Shown: positions 7,376 to 14,921, counted from the first letter of the stretch. The stretch is DNA of 19,224 bases from an uncultured Synergistales bacterium (GCA_905236605.1 CAJORD010000100.1:1-19224), one strand, 5' to 3'. Notes: generated by a model not told the origin, from the letters alone. Program-made: numbers and translations.

Positions 7376-8476
7376 TTAACTTTCTTTTTCTTGTTCACGT
7401 TTCAATTTATAGACCATGGCGAGGACTTCCGCAACACCGCGATATAAATCTTCTGGAATCTCTTCGCCGATCTCGACATTTTGATACAACGCCCACGCTA
7501 ATGGCTTATTCTCAATAATCGGAATTAAATTTGCCGTCGCTATATCTTTAATTCGTTTTGCTAGATAATCACCGCCCTTGGCCAAAACTTGCGGAGCTTT
7601 CATTAATTCTCTATCGTAAGCAAGAGCAACTGCTATGTGAGTCGGGTTTGTGATTACTACATCGGCCTTCGGAACGTCCGACATCATTCGCTGCTTCGCC
7701 ATCTCGCGCTGCTTCTGACGAATTTTACTTTTAATTTGCGGATCGCCTTCCATTTGTTTATATTCGTCTTTAATTTCTTTCTTGCTCATTCGGATCGACT
7801 TTTCAAAATCCCACTTCTGATAAAAATAATCTGCGAACGCCATCACCAGCAGCATAAGCGCAAGCCGCATAGCCAACGACCACAGCAAGTCCCAAAATTG
7901 TCGGCTGCCAATCTCAAGCGGCATCTGCATAGTTTTAGAGGAAATCGGCAAGTCGCTGCGAATTGCTTTATAAATCATCACCGCAAAGATACTCGCTTTC
8001 AAAAGTCCTTTCAATAATTCCACGATTGAACGCATAGAAATAATTTTTTTCATGCCGGTTATAGGGTTGAGCCTGTCGAATTTCGGGCCGAAAGGTTCAC
8101 CGGTTATCGCGAAGCCGACTTGAGCAATCACTGTGCACGTCGAGAACAGGACGACAAGCGCGCCGAGCGGCAGCCATGATAAAAAATAATCTTTCAGAGC
8201 TTCCCACGAAACAAAATAAAACCAACCGTCTTTCAAAATCGTTCCTTCACCTATGAAACGAAGCATAAATTGAATCAGCGCGGTTAAAGTTTTCCATGTT
8301 AGAGTTCCGATCATCGTAAGGCCAAGCAGAGCCGTAATAATTCCGACAGCGGCGTTTAAGTCTTTGCTCATGCACACGCGGCCTTCTTCACGAACTTTCT
8401 CGCGCTTATGCGGCGTAGCTTCTTCAGTGCGTTCTTCGCCAAAAAACTGAAGATTAAATCTCAAAATTTTTTTCAT
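7376..8476 (-). CDS. flhB: Flagellar type III secretion protein FlhB
   Basis: A 366-residue FlhB. It sits in the inner membrane at the flagellar export gate and switches substrate specificity from hook to filament. The N-terminus carries the usual EERTEEATPHKREKVREEG stretch (14-32). Four membrane segments follow at about 43-75, 100-125, 155-172 and 196-218, then the cytoplasmic domain with the autocleavage motif NPTH at 277-280 (cleavage between Asn and Pro). All expected parts are present and the length is normal. It starts 3 bases after the stop of the capA-like gene and has no good Shine-Dalgarno of its own, so translational coupling is likely. The usual neighbours fliR and flhA are not adjacent. 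Confidence 0.96.
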   Translation of the reverse strand: MKKILRFNLQFFGEERTEEATPHKREKVREEGRVCMSKDLNAAVGIITALLGLTMIGTLTWKTLTALIQFMLRFIGEGTILKDGWFYFVSWEALKDYFLSWLPLGALVVLFSTCTVIAQVGFAITGEPFGPKFDRLNPITGMKKIISMRSIVELLKGLLKASIFAVMIYKAIRSDLPISSKTMQMPLEIGSRQFWDLLWSLAMRLALMLLVMAFADYFYQKWDFEKSIRMSKKEIKDEYKQMEGDPQIKSKIRQKQREMAKQRMMSDVPKADVVITNPTHIAVALAYDRELMKAPQVLAKGGDYLAKRIKDIATANLIPIIENKPLAWALYQNVEIGEEIPEDLYRGVAEVLAMVYKLKREQEKES

Positions 8477-8479
8477 TTT

Positions 8480-9628
8480 TTATTTCGGTGATTTTCGCCT
8501 CTGTTCGGGCAAAACGTCCGCCGATTCTTCTTTCCATAATGTATAAAATCCAAATTCATCAACTTCATCTTGAGCGCCAAGAAAATCTAAAATATTTTTG
8601 CCGATAATTCTTAAATTTTTAATTTGATTTTTTGTCAGGCCGTCGAAGTCAAGAGAAGCGATTGTGATTTCGTCAGTTCCGGCGTAAGTTATTTCGGTGC
8701 GTTTTTGTCCCGGCGCAATGACCCACAAAGGCGCGATTGAAATTTTTGTTAAGCGAGTTCGAGCCTTGTCTTTTACAAACTCGGCGGCTAATATGCAAGT
8801 TCGTTCGCGCGGCAAAGTTCTTTGAAACGAAACGAAATTTCCCAATGACCACGCTACAGCTTTGTAATCTTCGCTTAAAAATTTTATTTCGACCGGCTGC
8901 AATACATGCGGGTGAGTTCCGATTATCAAATCCGCTCCGTTATTGAAAGCAACATCAGCAGCGCGCTTCTGATGAACATTCGGCTTTAATTGATATTCGT
9001 TGCCCCAATGAAAACACGCGATTATAACGTCAGGACTAAAATTTTTCGCACGCTCAAGGCTTGTGATTAAATCTGCTTCGTTGATTACGTTCAAATGAAC
9101 ATCGTTAGACTTTGGCCACAAATTGCTCCCGTAAGAATGATTTATGAACGCAGCTTTAATTCCTTCATTTTCTAAAATCACAGTGTCGTTAGAGAGAACG
9201 TCATCAAGGCCAAGACCAATCCAAGTTATATCGGCCGAATCTAAAATTTCTGTCGTTCGTCGCGCACCGGCCGGGCCTTTGTCAAATATATGATTGTTCG
9301 CGAGCGTCAATAAATCAAAATTCAAATCTTTCAAAACGTCCGCTAAAGAGTCCGGCGTGTTAAACATAGGATAGCCGGAATATTTTAATTTGCCTTCGTT
9401 GCCTGCGAAAACTGTTTCGAGGTTGCCGACGAGAAACGAATATTCGATTAGCGGCCTAACGCGTCGAAATTGTGGCGCGAAATCGTAAGAGCCTTTGTGA
9501 TTCGCGGCGTCAAGTTGTTGCTGATGGGCCATGATGTCCCCAATGAAAAGAAAGCGCGCTCGACTTTCTGCCGACGCCATTGACGCAAGAAAAATTAAAA
9601 TCGCAGCCAGAAAAAATTTTTTTAACAT
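8480..9628 (-). CDS. CapA-family exported protein (PGA_cap metallophosphatase-like)
   Basis: A 382-residue protein of the CapA/PgsA family, named for poly-gamma-glutamate capsule synthesis and built on a calcineurin-like phosphoesterase fold. Signal peptide: MLKKFFLAAILIFLASMASA. The metal-site pattern is present: FIGDIMAH near the mature N-terminus, GNLETVF, LANNHIFDKG, FINHSYG, FHWGNEY and GTHPHVLQP. The true start is ATG 9628, because GGGAGG lies 9 bases before it (9638-9643) and the signal peptide begins exactly there; a longer frame from 9667 adds 13 residues but lacks a ribosome site. No capB, capC or pgs genes are near, so a capsule role is doubtful. It forms an operon with flhB, 3 bases apart. 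Confidence 0.85.
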   Translation of the reverse strand: MLKKFFLAAILIFLASMASAESRARFLFIGDIMAHQQQLDAANHKGSYDFAPQFRRVRPLIEYSFLVGNLETVFAGNEGKLKYSGYPMFNTPDSLADVLKDLNFDLLTLANNHIFDKGPAGARRTTEILDSADITWIGLGLDDVLSNDTVILENEGIKAAFINHSYGSNLWPKSNDVHLNVINEADLITSLERAKNFSPDVIIACFHWGNEYQLKPNVHQKRAADVAFNNGADLIIGTHPHVLQPVEIKFLSEDYKAVAWSLGNFVSFQRTLPRERTCILAAEFVKDKARTRLTKISIAPLWVIAPGQKRTEITYAGTDEITIASLDFDGLTKNQIKNLRIIGKNILDFLGAQDEVDEFGFYTLWKEESADVLPEQRRKSPK

Positions 9629-9637
9629 TGAAAATCG

Positions 9638-9643
9638 CCTCCC
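9638..9643 (-). promoter_or_regulatory. Shine-Dalgarno that fixes the capA-like start at 9628
   Basis: GGGAGG on the minus strand, 9 bases before ATG at 9628. It makes the upstream ATG at 9667 unlikely as the start. Confidence 0.75.
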
Positions 9644-9668
9644 GAAATAAAAATTTTTATTTTTCATA

Positions 9669-9681
9669 TGCTAAATTATCA
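9669..9681. promoter_or_regulatory. Overlapping divergent extended -10 elements for the CHR operon and capA-flhB
   Basis: The near-palindrome TGCTAAATTATCA reads TGc-TAAATT on the plus strand towards the CHR genes and TGa-TAATTT on the minus strand towards the capA-like gene. Predicted leaders are about 27 and 38 bases. No clear -35 box is present on either side. Confidence 0.42.
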
Positions 9682-9694
9682 CAGAAATTTAAAA

Positions 9695-9700
9695 AAGGAG
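9695..9700 (+). promoter_or_regulatory. Shine-Dalgarno that fixes the TTG start of the first CHR gene
   Basis: AAGGAG ends only 1 base before GTG at 9702 but 10 bases before TTG at 9711. The spacing favours TTG 9711 as the start. Confidence 0.65.
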
Positions 9701-9710
9701 CGTGAAAATT

Positions 9711-10283
9711 TTGCCTGAAAAATTAAAAACTTGTGCGCAGCTTTACTGGCAGTTTCTGACGTTCGGAAGCTTCACTTTCGGCGGTGGCTGGAGCATCGTT
9801 GCACAGATGAAAGATTTATATGTTGACCGCGAAAAATCTCTAACTGACGAAGAATTATTAGACCTTACTAGCATAGGCAGAAGTCTGCCCGGCACGATGA
9901 TCGGCAATATCGCGATGATGTTCGGGCACAGGGTAGCTGGCTTCATTGGCGGCGTAGCGTGTGTGTTCGGAATGATTACAGTACCGATGGCGGTGCTTTT
10001 AATAATTACGACGTTTTACACGGCCTTTCAAGATAATTTGTGGGTAGCGTCGGCCATGCGCGGAGTAAGAACGGCAGTTGCTCCCGTTATATTAAGTGCG
10101 TTGATGCGAATGATTAAGAGCGCGTTCAAAGTTCCTCCGTGCTATATCGTAGCTGCGGCGATGTTCGCATTATATTTTTTCCTGCGAGTTAGTTGCGTTT
10201 GGCTCGTCATTATCGGCGCGGCACTTGGCCTTTTAATTTGCGAATATTATGAAAGGGTGAAAAAAATTAATGTTGTTGCTTGA
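9711..10283 (+). CDS. Chromate transporter (CHR) family, short-chain half, first subunit
   Basis: A 190-residue membrane protein of the CHR family. Short CHR proteins occur as adjacent pairs that together equal one full-length ChrA. Visible signs: FLTFGSFTFGGGWSIVAQM near the N-terminus (the conserved FGGG segment), the SLPGTMIGNIAMMFG stretch near residues 65-80 (the PG of the family), and several hydrophobic segments after residue 75. Chromate export is known only for some members; in an anaerobe without chromate genes nearby the true substrate may be another anion. The start is TTG 9711. Its 3' end overlaps the second subunit by 14 bases, implying coupled translation and a two-subunit transporter. 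Confidence 0.87.
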   Translation: MPEKLKTCAQLYWQFLTFGSFTFGGGWSIVAQMKDLYVDREKSLTDEELLDLTSIGRSLPGTMIGNIAMMFGHRVAGFIGGVACVFGMITVPMAVLLIITTFYTAFQDNLWVASAMRGVRTAVAPVILSALMRMIKSAFKVPPCYIVAAAMFALYFFLRVSCVWLVIIGAALGLLICEYYERVKKINVVA

Positions 10284-10815
10284 ATTATTCTGGAGCTTCG
10301 TAAAAATCGGCTTCACGAGTTTCGGCGGCTTGTCAATGATTCCGTTAATCTCAAGCGAAATGATTTCACACGGTTGGATGACGGCTTCTGAAGTTTCAGA
10401 TATTGTAGCGATTGCCGAAATGACGCCGGGGCCACTTGGCCTTAATTGCGCGACTTTTGCAGGAATGAGAGCGGCGGGAATTTTGGGAGCGTTTGTTGCG
10501 AATTTGGGCGCGCTATCACCGACTTTCACTTTATGCTTTTTGGCGGCAATTTTCTTTGAACACTTTAAGGAAAATAAAAAACTTGCTCAAATAATGACGG
10601 GAGTCCGGCCTGCGTGCGTGGGAATGGTTGCCGGGATTGTGATTGAACTTGCTCTCGTGAATTATTCTGACGTAAACTCTAAAATTCATTTGCCGTCTTT
10701 AATTTTAGGAGTTGTTGATTTAATTTTGCTTTTGAAATTCAAAATTTCGATTCCCGTTGTGATTTTGTTTAGCGCGCTTATCGGTGTGATAATGTTCGGA
10801 GTAATTGGAGTGTAA
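10270..10815 (+). CDS. Chromate transporter (CHR) family, short-chain half, second subunit
   Basis: A 181-residue partner of the preceding CHR protein. The conserved pieces are FVKIGFTSFGGLSMIPL near residues 10-26 and AEMTPGPLGLNCATFAG near 49-65, followed by hydrophobic segments to the C-terminus. The two halves resemble each other in layout (FGG segment, PG segment, membrane helices), as expected from the internal duplication seen in full-length CHR proteins. The start is ATG 10270 with a GAAAGGG ribosome site 12 bases upstream, inside the first gene. Only 3 bases separate it from the M20 gene. Function is probably a heterodimeric anion transporter; substrate unproven. Confidence 0.88.
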   Translation: MLLLELFWSFVKIGFTSFGGLSMIPLISSEMISHGWMTASEVSDIVAIAEMTPGPLGLNCATFAGMRAAGILGAFVANLGALSPTFTLCFLAAIFFEHFKENKKLAQIMTGVRPACVGMVAGIVIELALVNYSDVNSKIHLPSLILGVVDLILLLKFKISIPVVILFSALIGVIMFGVIGV

Positions 10816-10818
10816 AAA

Positions 10819-11928
10819 ATGAAAACAGAAAACTTGAATTTAATAAAAAATCTTCGTCATGAGTTACACGCTCACCCTGAGCTTTCAATGAATGAACGCG
10901 AAACGAAACGCCGCTTGATGAATTTTATCGAAGAGAACACGCGCTTGGCTGTCGTCGATTGCGGAAAATGGTTTTACGCGTCGCGCTACGTCGAAGGAAC
11001 AAAAGGGATCGCGTTTCGTGCAGATATGGACGCGCTACCGATGGACGAATTTATAAATCTTCCTTACGGTTCACAAAATCCCGGCGTCGCTCACAAGTGC
11101 GGACATGACGGACACTGCGCAGCGCTTTGCGGACTTGCTCTAGAACTCGACAAAATAGAATTAACGCGTTCAGTTTATTTAATTTTTCAACATGCCGAAG
11201 AGACCGGGCAAGGTGCGAGAGAATGCGCCGGCTTTTTGCGAGAACGCAGCATAAGTTCAATCTACGCTTTTCATAATTGGAGCGGTTGGCCATTAAACAG
11301 CGTTGTAATTCGCGAAGGGCTGTGTCAATGTTCATCGGCGGGCCTCACGATAAAATTCACGGGCAAGACTTCACACGCAAGCGAACCCGAGAAGGGAATT
11401 AATCCGGCGTTCACGATTGCAAAAATAATTTCAGAAATTGAAAACATGACGGCGCGAAATAAAAGAATTTTTTGCACGGTCGTGAATATAAAAGTCGGAG
11501 AAAAAAATTTTGGAATTTCTCCCAGTGACGGCGAATTATCTTTAACTTTGCGCGCTGAACGAGAAGAAGACATGAGGATTTTTAGAAACGCTGTTGTAAA
11601 TCTTGCTGAAAGACTTGCAAAAGAAAATTCTTTGATCGTAGAATTTTTTAATTTTGATTATTTCCCGGAAACATTGAGCGATTCGCAATGCGTGAAAAAA
11701 ATTATCGCAGCTGCTGACACACTTGGCCTTGACGTTATCGAAATGCCTGAAGCGATTCGCGCGTCGGAAGATTTTGGCTTTTATACGAAACAAATTCACG
11801 GAGCGATTTTTTATATCGGCAACAGCGAAACGTATCCTGCAATTCACACGGCGGAATATGATTTTAATGATGAGATTTTAGAAACTGCGGTAGATATTTT
11901 CAAAACGATTTTAGAAAAAGAAAAATAA
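10819..11928 (+). CDS. M20D-type amidohydrolase (N-acyl amino acid / hippurate hydrolase-like)
   Basis: A 369-residue cytoplasmic metallohydrolase of the M20 family, subgroup with IAA-amino acid hydrolases, hippurate hydrolase and aminobenzoyl-glutamate hydrolases. It cleaves an amide bond to release an amino acid. Metal ligands expected for this group are all present: Cys94 and His96 in HKCGHDGH, Glu128 in QHAEE, His152 in FHNW and His343 near the C-terminus. RADMDALPM sits at 67-75. The central dimerisation domain spans roughly 175-285. No signal peptide. It follows the CHR pair by 3 bases with GGAG 8 bases before the ATG, so it is in the same operon. The link suggests the transporter may move a substrate or product of this enzyme, which is inference. 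Confidence 0.92.
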   Translation: MKTENLNLIKNLRHELHAHPELSMNERETKRRLMNFIEENTRLAVVDCGKWFYASRYVEGTKGIAFRADMDALPMDEFINLPYGSQNPGVAHKCGHDGHCAALCGLALELDKIELTRSVYLIFQHAEETGQGARECAGFLRERSISSIYAFHNWSGWPLNSVVIREGLCQCSSAGLTIKFTGKTSHASEPEKGINPAFTIAKIISEIENMTARNKRIFCTVVNIKVGEKNFGISPSDGELSLTLRAEREEDMRIFRNAVVNLAERLAKENSLIVEFFNFDYFPETLSDSQCVKKIIAAADTLGLDVIEMPEAIRASEDFGFYTKQIHGAIFYIGNSETYPAIHTAEYDFNDEILETAVDIFKTILEKEK

Positions 11929-11962
11929 AAAATAAAAAAAGCCGCCGGATTTAACGACGGCT
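11929..11962 (-). terminator. Rho-independent terminator after garD
   Basis: On the minus strand, AGCCGTCG pairs with CGGCGGCT (one mismatch) around a short loop, followed by TTTTTTTATTTTTTATTTT. It begins 10 bases after the garD stop. On the plus strand the same hairpin could also slow transcription leaving the M20 gene, but no immediate T run follows it in that direction. Confidence 0.8.
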
Positions 11963-11972
11963 CAAAAAATTT

Positions 11973-13484
11973 TTAAGTTATAGGCGCGGGATTGAAGATA
12001 CACAGGAAATTATGAAGCCCGTATTGTTCGGTGTAAGGTTTCTTTCGTCCGCTGGCGACGTCGAGAATGAAATTAAAAAGCTCCGTTCCGACTTCTTGAA
12101 TCGTCTTTTCGCCCGTTACGACAGCTCCCGCGCTGATGTCAATGACGTCTTGCCATTGTTCTTTCATTTCGTTACGCGAGCAGACTTTTATAACAGGAGC
12201 GGCCGCTAATCCGTAAGGAGTTCCGCGTCCGGTCATGAAAACTTGAAGCCCGATTCCGCTTGCGAGTTGACACGGCCCGCAGACCATATCGCTAGCAGGA
12301 GTTGCAGCGTAAATCATTCCGTGCTTCGTGGGACGTTCAGCCGGTGAAAGTACTTCAACGATAGGCGACGTGCCGGATTTGGCGATTGAGCCCATAGCCT
12401 TTTCTACAATGTTGCTCAAGCCGCCTTTCTTGTTGCCGGGGGCCGGGTTCGCGCTTCTGTCAACCTGACCTTCAGCGAGATAATGATCGTACCAGCGCAT
12501 TTCGTCGGCTAATTTGTCGCGAACTTCGGCACTTACGCAGCGTTCTGCAATGAAGTGGACGCCGTCGCGAACTTCTGTAACTTCGCTGAACATGACCGTA
12601 GCTCCGGCCTGCACGAGCATATCGGCCGCGTAACCTGCGCTCGGATTAGCAGAAACTCCGGAGAAAGCGTCGCTGCCGCCGCACTGCATTCCGACTAATA
12701 AATCACTAAGCGGCAATTCTTCGCGCTTGCGTTCGTTCAAGATTTTTAATTTTCGTTCGGCCATGCTAGTTATAGCGTTAATCATGGCGTCGAAGCCTTT
12801 GCAATCTTGAAGCACGATGACGTTTTCGGGCGTGTTATTTTCTTCACCGACTAATTTTTCAACGGTGAGTTTTTCGCAGCCGAGCGCCACGACCATTAAT
12901 TGACCGCCGAAATTTGGATGCCGCGCGATATTTTGCAAAGCACGAATCGGGAATTTAGCGTCAGGAGCGTTAATGGCGACTCCGCAGCCGTAAGCATGAT
13001 TAATCGCGACGACGTCATCAACGTTGGGATATTTAGGAAGAATTTCGCGTTTGATTTTTTCGACAGCAACATTCAAAACGCCCTGCACGCATTGAACGGT
13101 AGTTTGAATCCCTAAAATATTTCTTGTGCCTGCGTAAAAGCCGTCGGGATTTTTGTAGCCCATGAAAGTTTTCACGGGAGCTTCGGGCAAATCTTTTCTT
13201 ATATTTACACCGAAGGGCATGTTATCGAGGGAGGGTGAAGCGGGAAGCCTAAGCATATGTTCATTAATCCAAGAGCCGCGCTTGATTTCATTTAGAGCGT
13301 AGCCAAGGACAACCCCGTAGCGAATTATCTCACCATCTTTGGGAATGTCTTGAATCGCGAATTTGTGGGCCTGTGGAATGTCATCAAGCAACACCAGCCC
13401 CGGCATTATCTCAACGCCTTTAGCGGTGTCGTGAGTAACGACGGCCACGTTATCGCGGTCAGTGAGTTTTACATAGTTGCGCAA
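11973..13484 (-). CDS. garD: Galactarate dehydratase
   Basis: A 503-residue member of the UxaA/GarD dehydratase family. GarD removes water from galactarate (mucate) to give 5-dehydro-4-deoxy-D-glucarate in hexaric acid use. The N-terminal SAF-like domain covers about residues 1-90 (IPQAHKFAIQDI, DGEIIRYG), followed by the two catalytic parts. GarD-like features distinguish it from altronate dehydratase UxaA: YGCGVAINAP, MQCGGSDAFSG, NPAPGNKKGG, KAMGSIAKSG, YAATPASD, and the C-terminal FNPAPIT. The start is TTG 13484 with AGGGGG 7-8 bases upstream. It has its own promoter and terminator and stands alone: no garL, garR, garK or sugar-acid transporter is in the window. Altronate dehydratase is the alternative, judged less likely. 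Confidence 0.88.
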   Translation of the reverse strand: MRNYVKLTDRDNVAVVTHDTAKGVEIMPGLVLLDDIPQAHKFAIQDIPKDGEIIRYGVVLGYALNEIKRGSWINEHMLRLPASPSLDNMPFGVNIRKDLPEAPVKTFMGYKNPDGFYAGTRNILGIQTTVQCVQGVLNVAVEKIKREILPKYPNVDDVVAINHAYGCGVAINAPDAKFPIRALQNIARHPNFGGQLMVVALGCEKLTVEKLVGEENNTPENVIVLQDCKGFDAMINAITSMAERKLKILNERKREELPLSDLLVGMQCGGSDAFSGVSANPSAGYAADMLVQAGATVMFSEVTEVRDGVHFIAERCVSAEVRDKLADEMRWYDHYLAEGQVDRSANPAPGNKKGGLSNIVEKAMGSIAKSGTSPIVEVLSPAERPTKHGMIYAATPASDMVCGPCQLASGIGLQVFMTGRGTPYGLAAAPVIKVCSRNEMKEQWQDVIDISAGAVVTGEKTIQEVGTELFNFILDVASGRKKPYTEQYGLHNFLCIFNPAPIT

Positions 13485-13490
13485 ATTTTT

Positions 13491-13497
13491 ACCCCCT
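13491..13497 (-). promoter_or_regulatory. Shine-Dalgarno supporting the TTG start of garD
   Basis: AGGGGGT on the minus strand lies 6-7 bases before TTG 13484. No ATG or GTG is better placed. Confidence 0.6.
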
Positions 13498-13566
13498 TTG
13501 TGTTAGCAAAGCCGCGTCCGAAACAGTAATGCTACATGCGACTTTCTTTAATCATAGTTATTTGTG

Positions 13567-13595
13567 AATAAAGAATATTTTATATAAGAAGTCAA
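13567..13595 (-). promoter_or_regulatory. Promoter of garD
   Basis: TTGACT (complement of 13590-13595), a 17-base spacer, and TTTATT (complement of 13567-13572). The -35 matches 5 of 6 and the -10 4 of 6. It begins right after the citX stop codon. The leader would be about 75 bases. No recognisable operator was found in it. Confidence 0.5.
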
Positions 13596-14138
13596 TTAAA
13601 ATCGTCGGCAATAACCACGGAAATCAGAGCGACAGCATTTACAATTTAATAATTTCTCAATCGCCTTTTGCATCTCTTCAACTGAATGAGCCCGCGCGCG
13701 TGCACACTCTTGCGCCTGTTTATCGCAGATTAAACATTTTCTAAAATTTTCGCGCGATAATTTTTGTCCAAGTTCGTCAATAATATCTATATCGAACAAT
13801 CTCCCGAAACGATTTTCATTTTCAATTTTCATCGCGAGATTTTTTAATTTTTCCGGGCTTGCACCGCTCACAGATAATAAAATCTCGTCGCCGGTGTCCT
13901 CATGAACTTCGATAAAGTCGTTCACGGACGCTTCAATTTTTGCAAGAGATTCAAAAATTAAATTTTTTCCTACGTCGAAGGCTGCGCGAATTTTTTCATT
14001 TGTTTTAATCGGGCCGGGAATGTTCATTGAGAAAGAAATTAAAGGCGCGTTGAAAGTTTCTAAAAATTTTTTTTGTTCCATCACTCGAGCTTCACGCCGC
14101 GCAAGCATTTGAGATAAAATAACTTCGTTGCCAATCAT
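13596..14138 (-). CDS. citX: CitX: citrate lyase holo-[acyl-carrier protein] synthase, orphan copy
   Basis: A 180-residue protein with the CitX pattern: ARREARV (13-19), SFSMNIPGP (35-43), FGRLFDIDIID (111-121), and RKCLICDK with following Cys145 and ARARAHS (133-152). CitX transfers the phosphoribosyl-dephospho-CoA prosthetic group to the acyl carrier subunit of citrate lyase. The C-terminal end is cysteine-rich (CKCC at 166-169, Cys177). AAGGTG lies 11 bases before the ATG. No citC, citD, citE, citF or citG is nearby. It is transcribed divergently from the nitroreductase gene and in the same direction as garD, which has a separate promoter. The family call rests on the motifs; whether citrate lyase is its target here is unknown. 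Confidence 0.86.
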   Translation of the reverse strand: MIGNEVILSQMLARREARVMEQKKFLETFNAPLISFSMNIPGPIKTNEKIRAAFDVGKNLIFESLAKIEASVNDFIEVHEDTGDEILLSVSGASPEKLKNLAMKIENENRFGRLFDIDIIDELGQKLSRENFRKCLICDKQAQECARARAHSVEEMQKAIEKLLNCKCCRSDFRGYCRRF

Positions 14139-14176
14139 AAAAACTCAATCACCTTACAAAAATTTTTTTTCGCGGA

Positions 14177-14185
14177 ATTATATCA
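14177..14185 (-). promoter_or_regulatory. Extended -10 promoter of citX
   Basis: TGA followed by a perfect TATAAT on the minus strand, the same 9-base element as in front of the tRNA-Arg gene. Transcription would start about 35 bases before the citX ATG. No good -35 is found at normal spacing. Confidence 0.55.
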
Positions 14186-14201
14186 TATTCGTAATATTCG
14201 C

Positions 14202-14230
14202 TTGACAATGAAAGAAAAATTTTTTTTAAT
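14202..14230 (+). promoter_or_regulatory. Sigma-70 type promoter of the nitroreductase-permease pair
   Basis: Perfect TTGACA at 14202-14207, a 17-base spacer and TTTAAT (5 of 6) at 14225-14230. Transcription would start near 14236, about 47 bases before the ATG. This is the best vegetative promoter match in the window. Confidence 0.75.
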
Positions 14231-14282
14231 TTAAGCAAAATATTTTTAGATAGTCAAAGTAAACTGGAAGGAGATTTGTTTA

Positions 14283-14915
14283 ATGAGAAGAATTTTATTA
14301 TCTATGCTGCTTGTGCTCCTTGTTATATCATGTTCATACGCTGACGTGATCGAACTCCCGCCCCCAAATAAAACTGGCGGAATGCCTCTTTACGAAGCTG
14401 AAACTTTACGACACTCAACGCGCGAATTTGCCGACGTCGAAATCACATCGCAAGACCTCTCTGACCTCCTTTACGTTACGGCCGGCGTAAATCGCGATAG
14501 CGGACTTCGAGTTTATCCCGTGGCTAGGGGCGTACATGATATATCCGTTTATGTCTTTGACAAAAATGGAGTTTATAAATTTGAAGCGCTTACTCATTCG
14601 CTTGAATTAATCACCGGGGGCGATTACAGACAAGCTACGAGCAAACCCGCCTATGCAGGTAAGGCTGCCATAACTTTCGTTTACGTTCAAGATTTGAAAA
14701 AATGGGAAGGCGAGGGCGCTCCTAAAGAAAGTATCGAGAAATGGGGATTTGCTCACACGGGCGCAATACTTCAGAACGCTTATTTATTCGCGGCCTCTAA
14801 AGGTTGGAACGCTGTAGTGCGTGGAACGTTTGAGGAAGCAAGAATCCGCAGGATTCTCAAACTTAACAAAAAACAAAATATAACGTTGGTGCATTCAATC
14901 GGACCGCGTCCCTAA
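14283..14915 (+). CDS. Exported nitroreductase-family protein (SagB-like)
   Basis: A 210-residue protein with an N-terminal export signal followed by a nitroreductase-fold domain. The family uses FMN to oxidise or reduce small molecules or peptides. Visible domain parts: RHSTREFADVEIT near residues 43-55 (flavin phosphate-binding RxSxR region), LSDLLYVTAGVNR (59-71), and GAILQNAYLFAASKGW near 159-174 (conserved dimer and flavin region), ending in LVHSIGPRP. The signal has hydrophobic residues 5-15 and VISC at 14-17, which could be a lipobox; a Sec cleavage after SYA is an alternative. GGAAGGAG lies 9 bases before the ATG. Export is unusual because most members are cytoplasmic. It is followed 6 bases later by an amino acid permease and shares its promoter. 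Confidence 0.85.
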   Translation: MRRILLSMLLVLLVISCSYADVIELPPPNKTGGMPLYEAETLRHSTREFADVEITSQDLSDLLYVTAGVNRDSGLRVYPVARGVHDISVYVFDKNGVYKFEALTHSLELITGGDYRQATSKPAYAGKAAITFVYVQDLKKWEGEGAPKESIEKWGFAHTGAILQNAYLFAASKGWNAVVRGTFEEARIRRILKLNKKQNITLVHSIGPRP

Positions 14916-14921
14916 AAGCAA

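Noticed and set aside
8600..8607. GCCGATAA on the plus strand within the capA-like gene
   Set aside because: No TAAA at the required distance and no plus-strand gene downstream.
9629..9667. ATG 9667 as start of the capA-like gene
   Set aside because: No ribosome site, and the signal peptide plus GGGAGG point to ATG 9628.
9702..9710. GTG 9702 as start of the first CHR gene
   Set aside because: The AAGGAG site ends only one base before it; TTG 9711 has proper spacing.
10210..10235. GCCGATAA with TAAA 14 bases away on the minus strand inside the first CHR gene
   Set aside because: It resembles a sigma-28 site pointing to capA-flhB, but it is about 580 bases from capA, lies within a coding sequence, has a shorter spacer and a poor -35 beyond TAAA. 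Probably chance.
11973..13484. Altronate dehydratase (uxaA) label
   Set aside because: The motifs and the C-terminal FNPAPIT match galactarate dehydratase better than altronate dehydratase.
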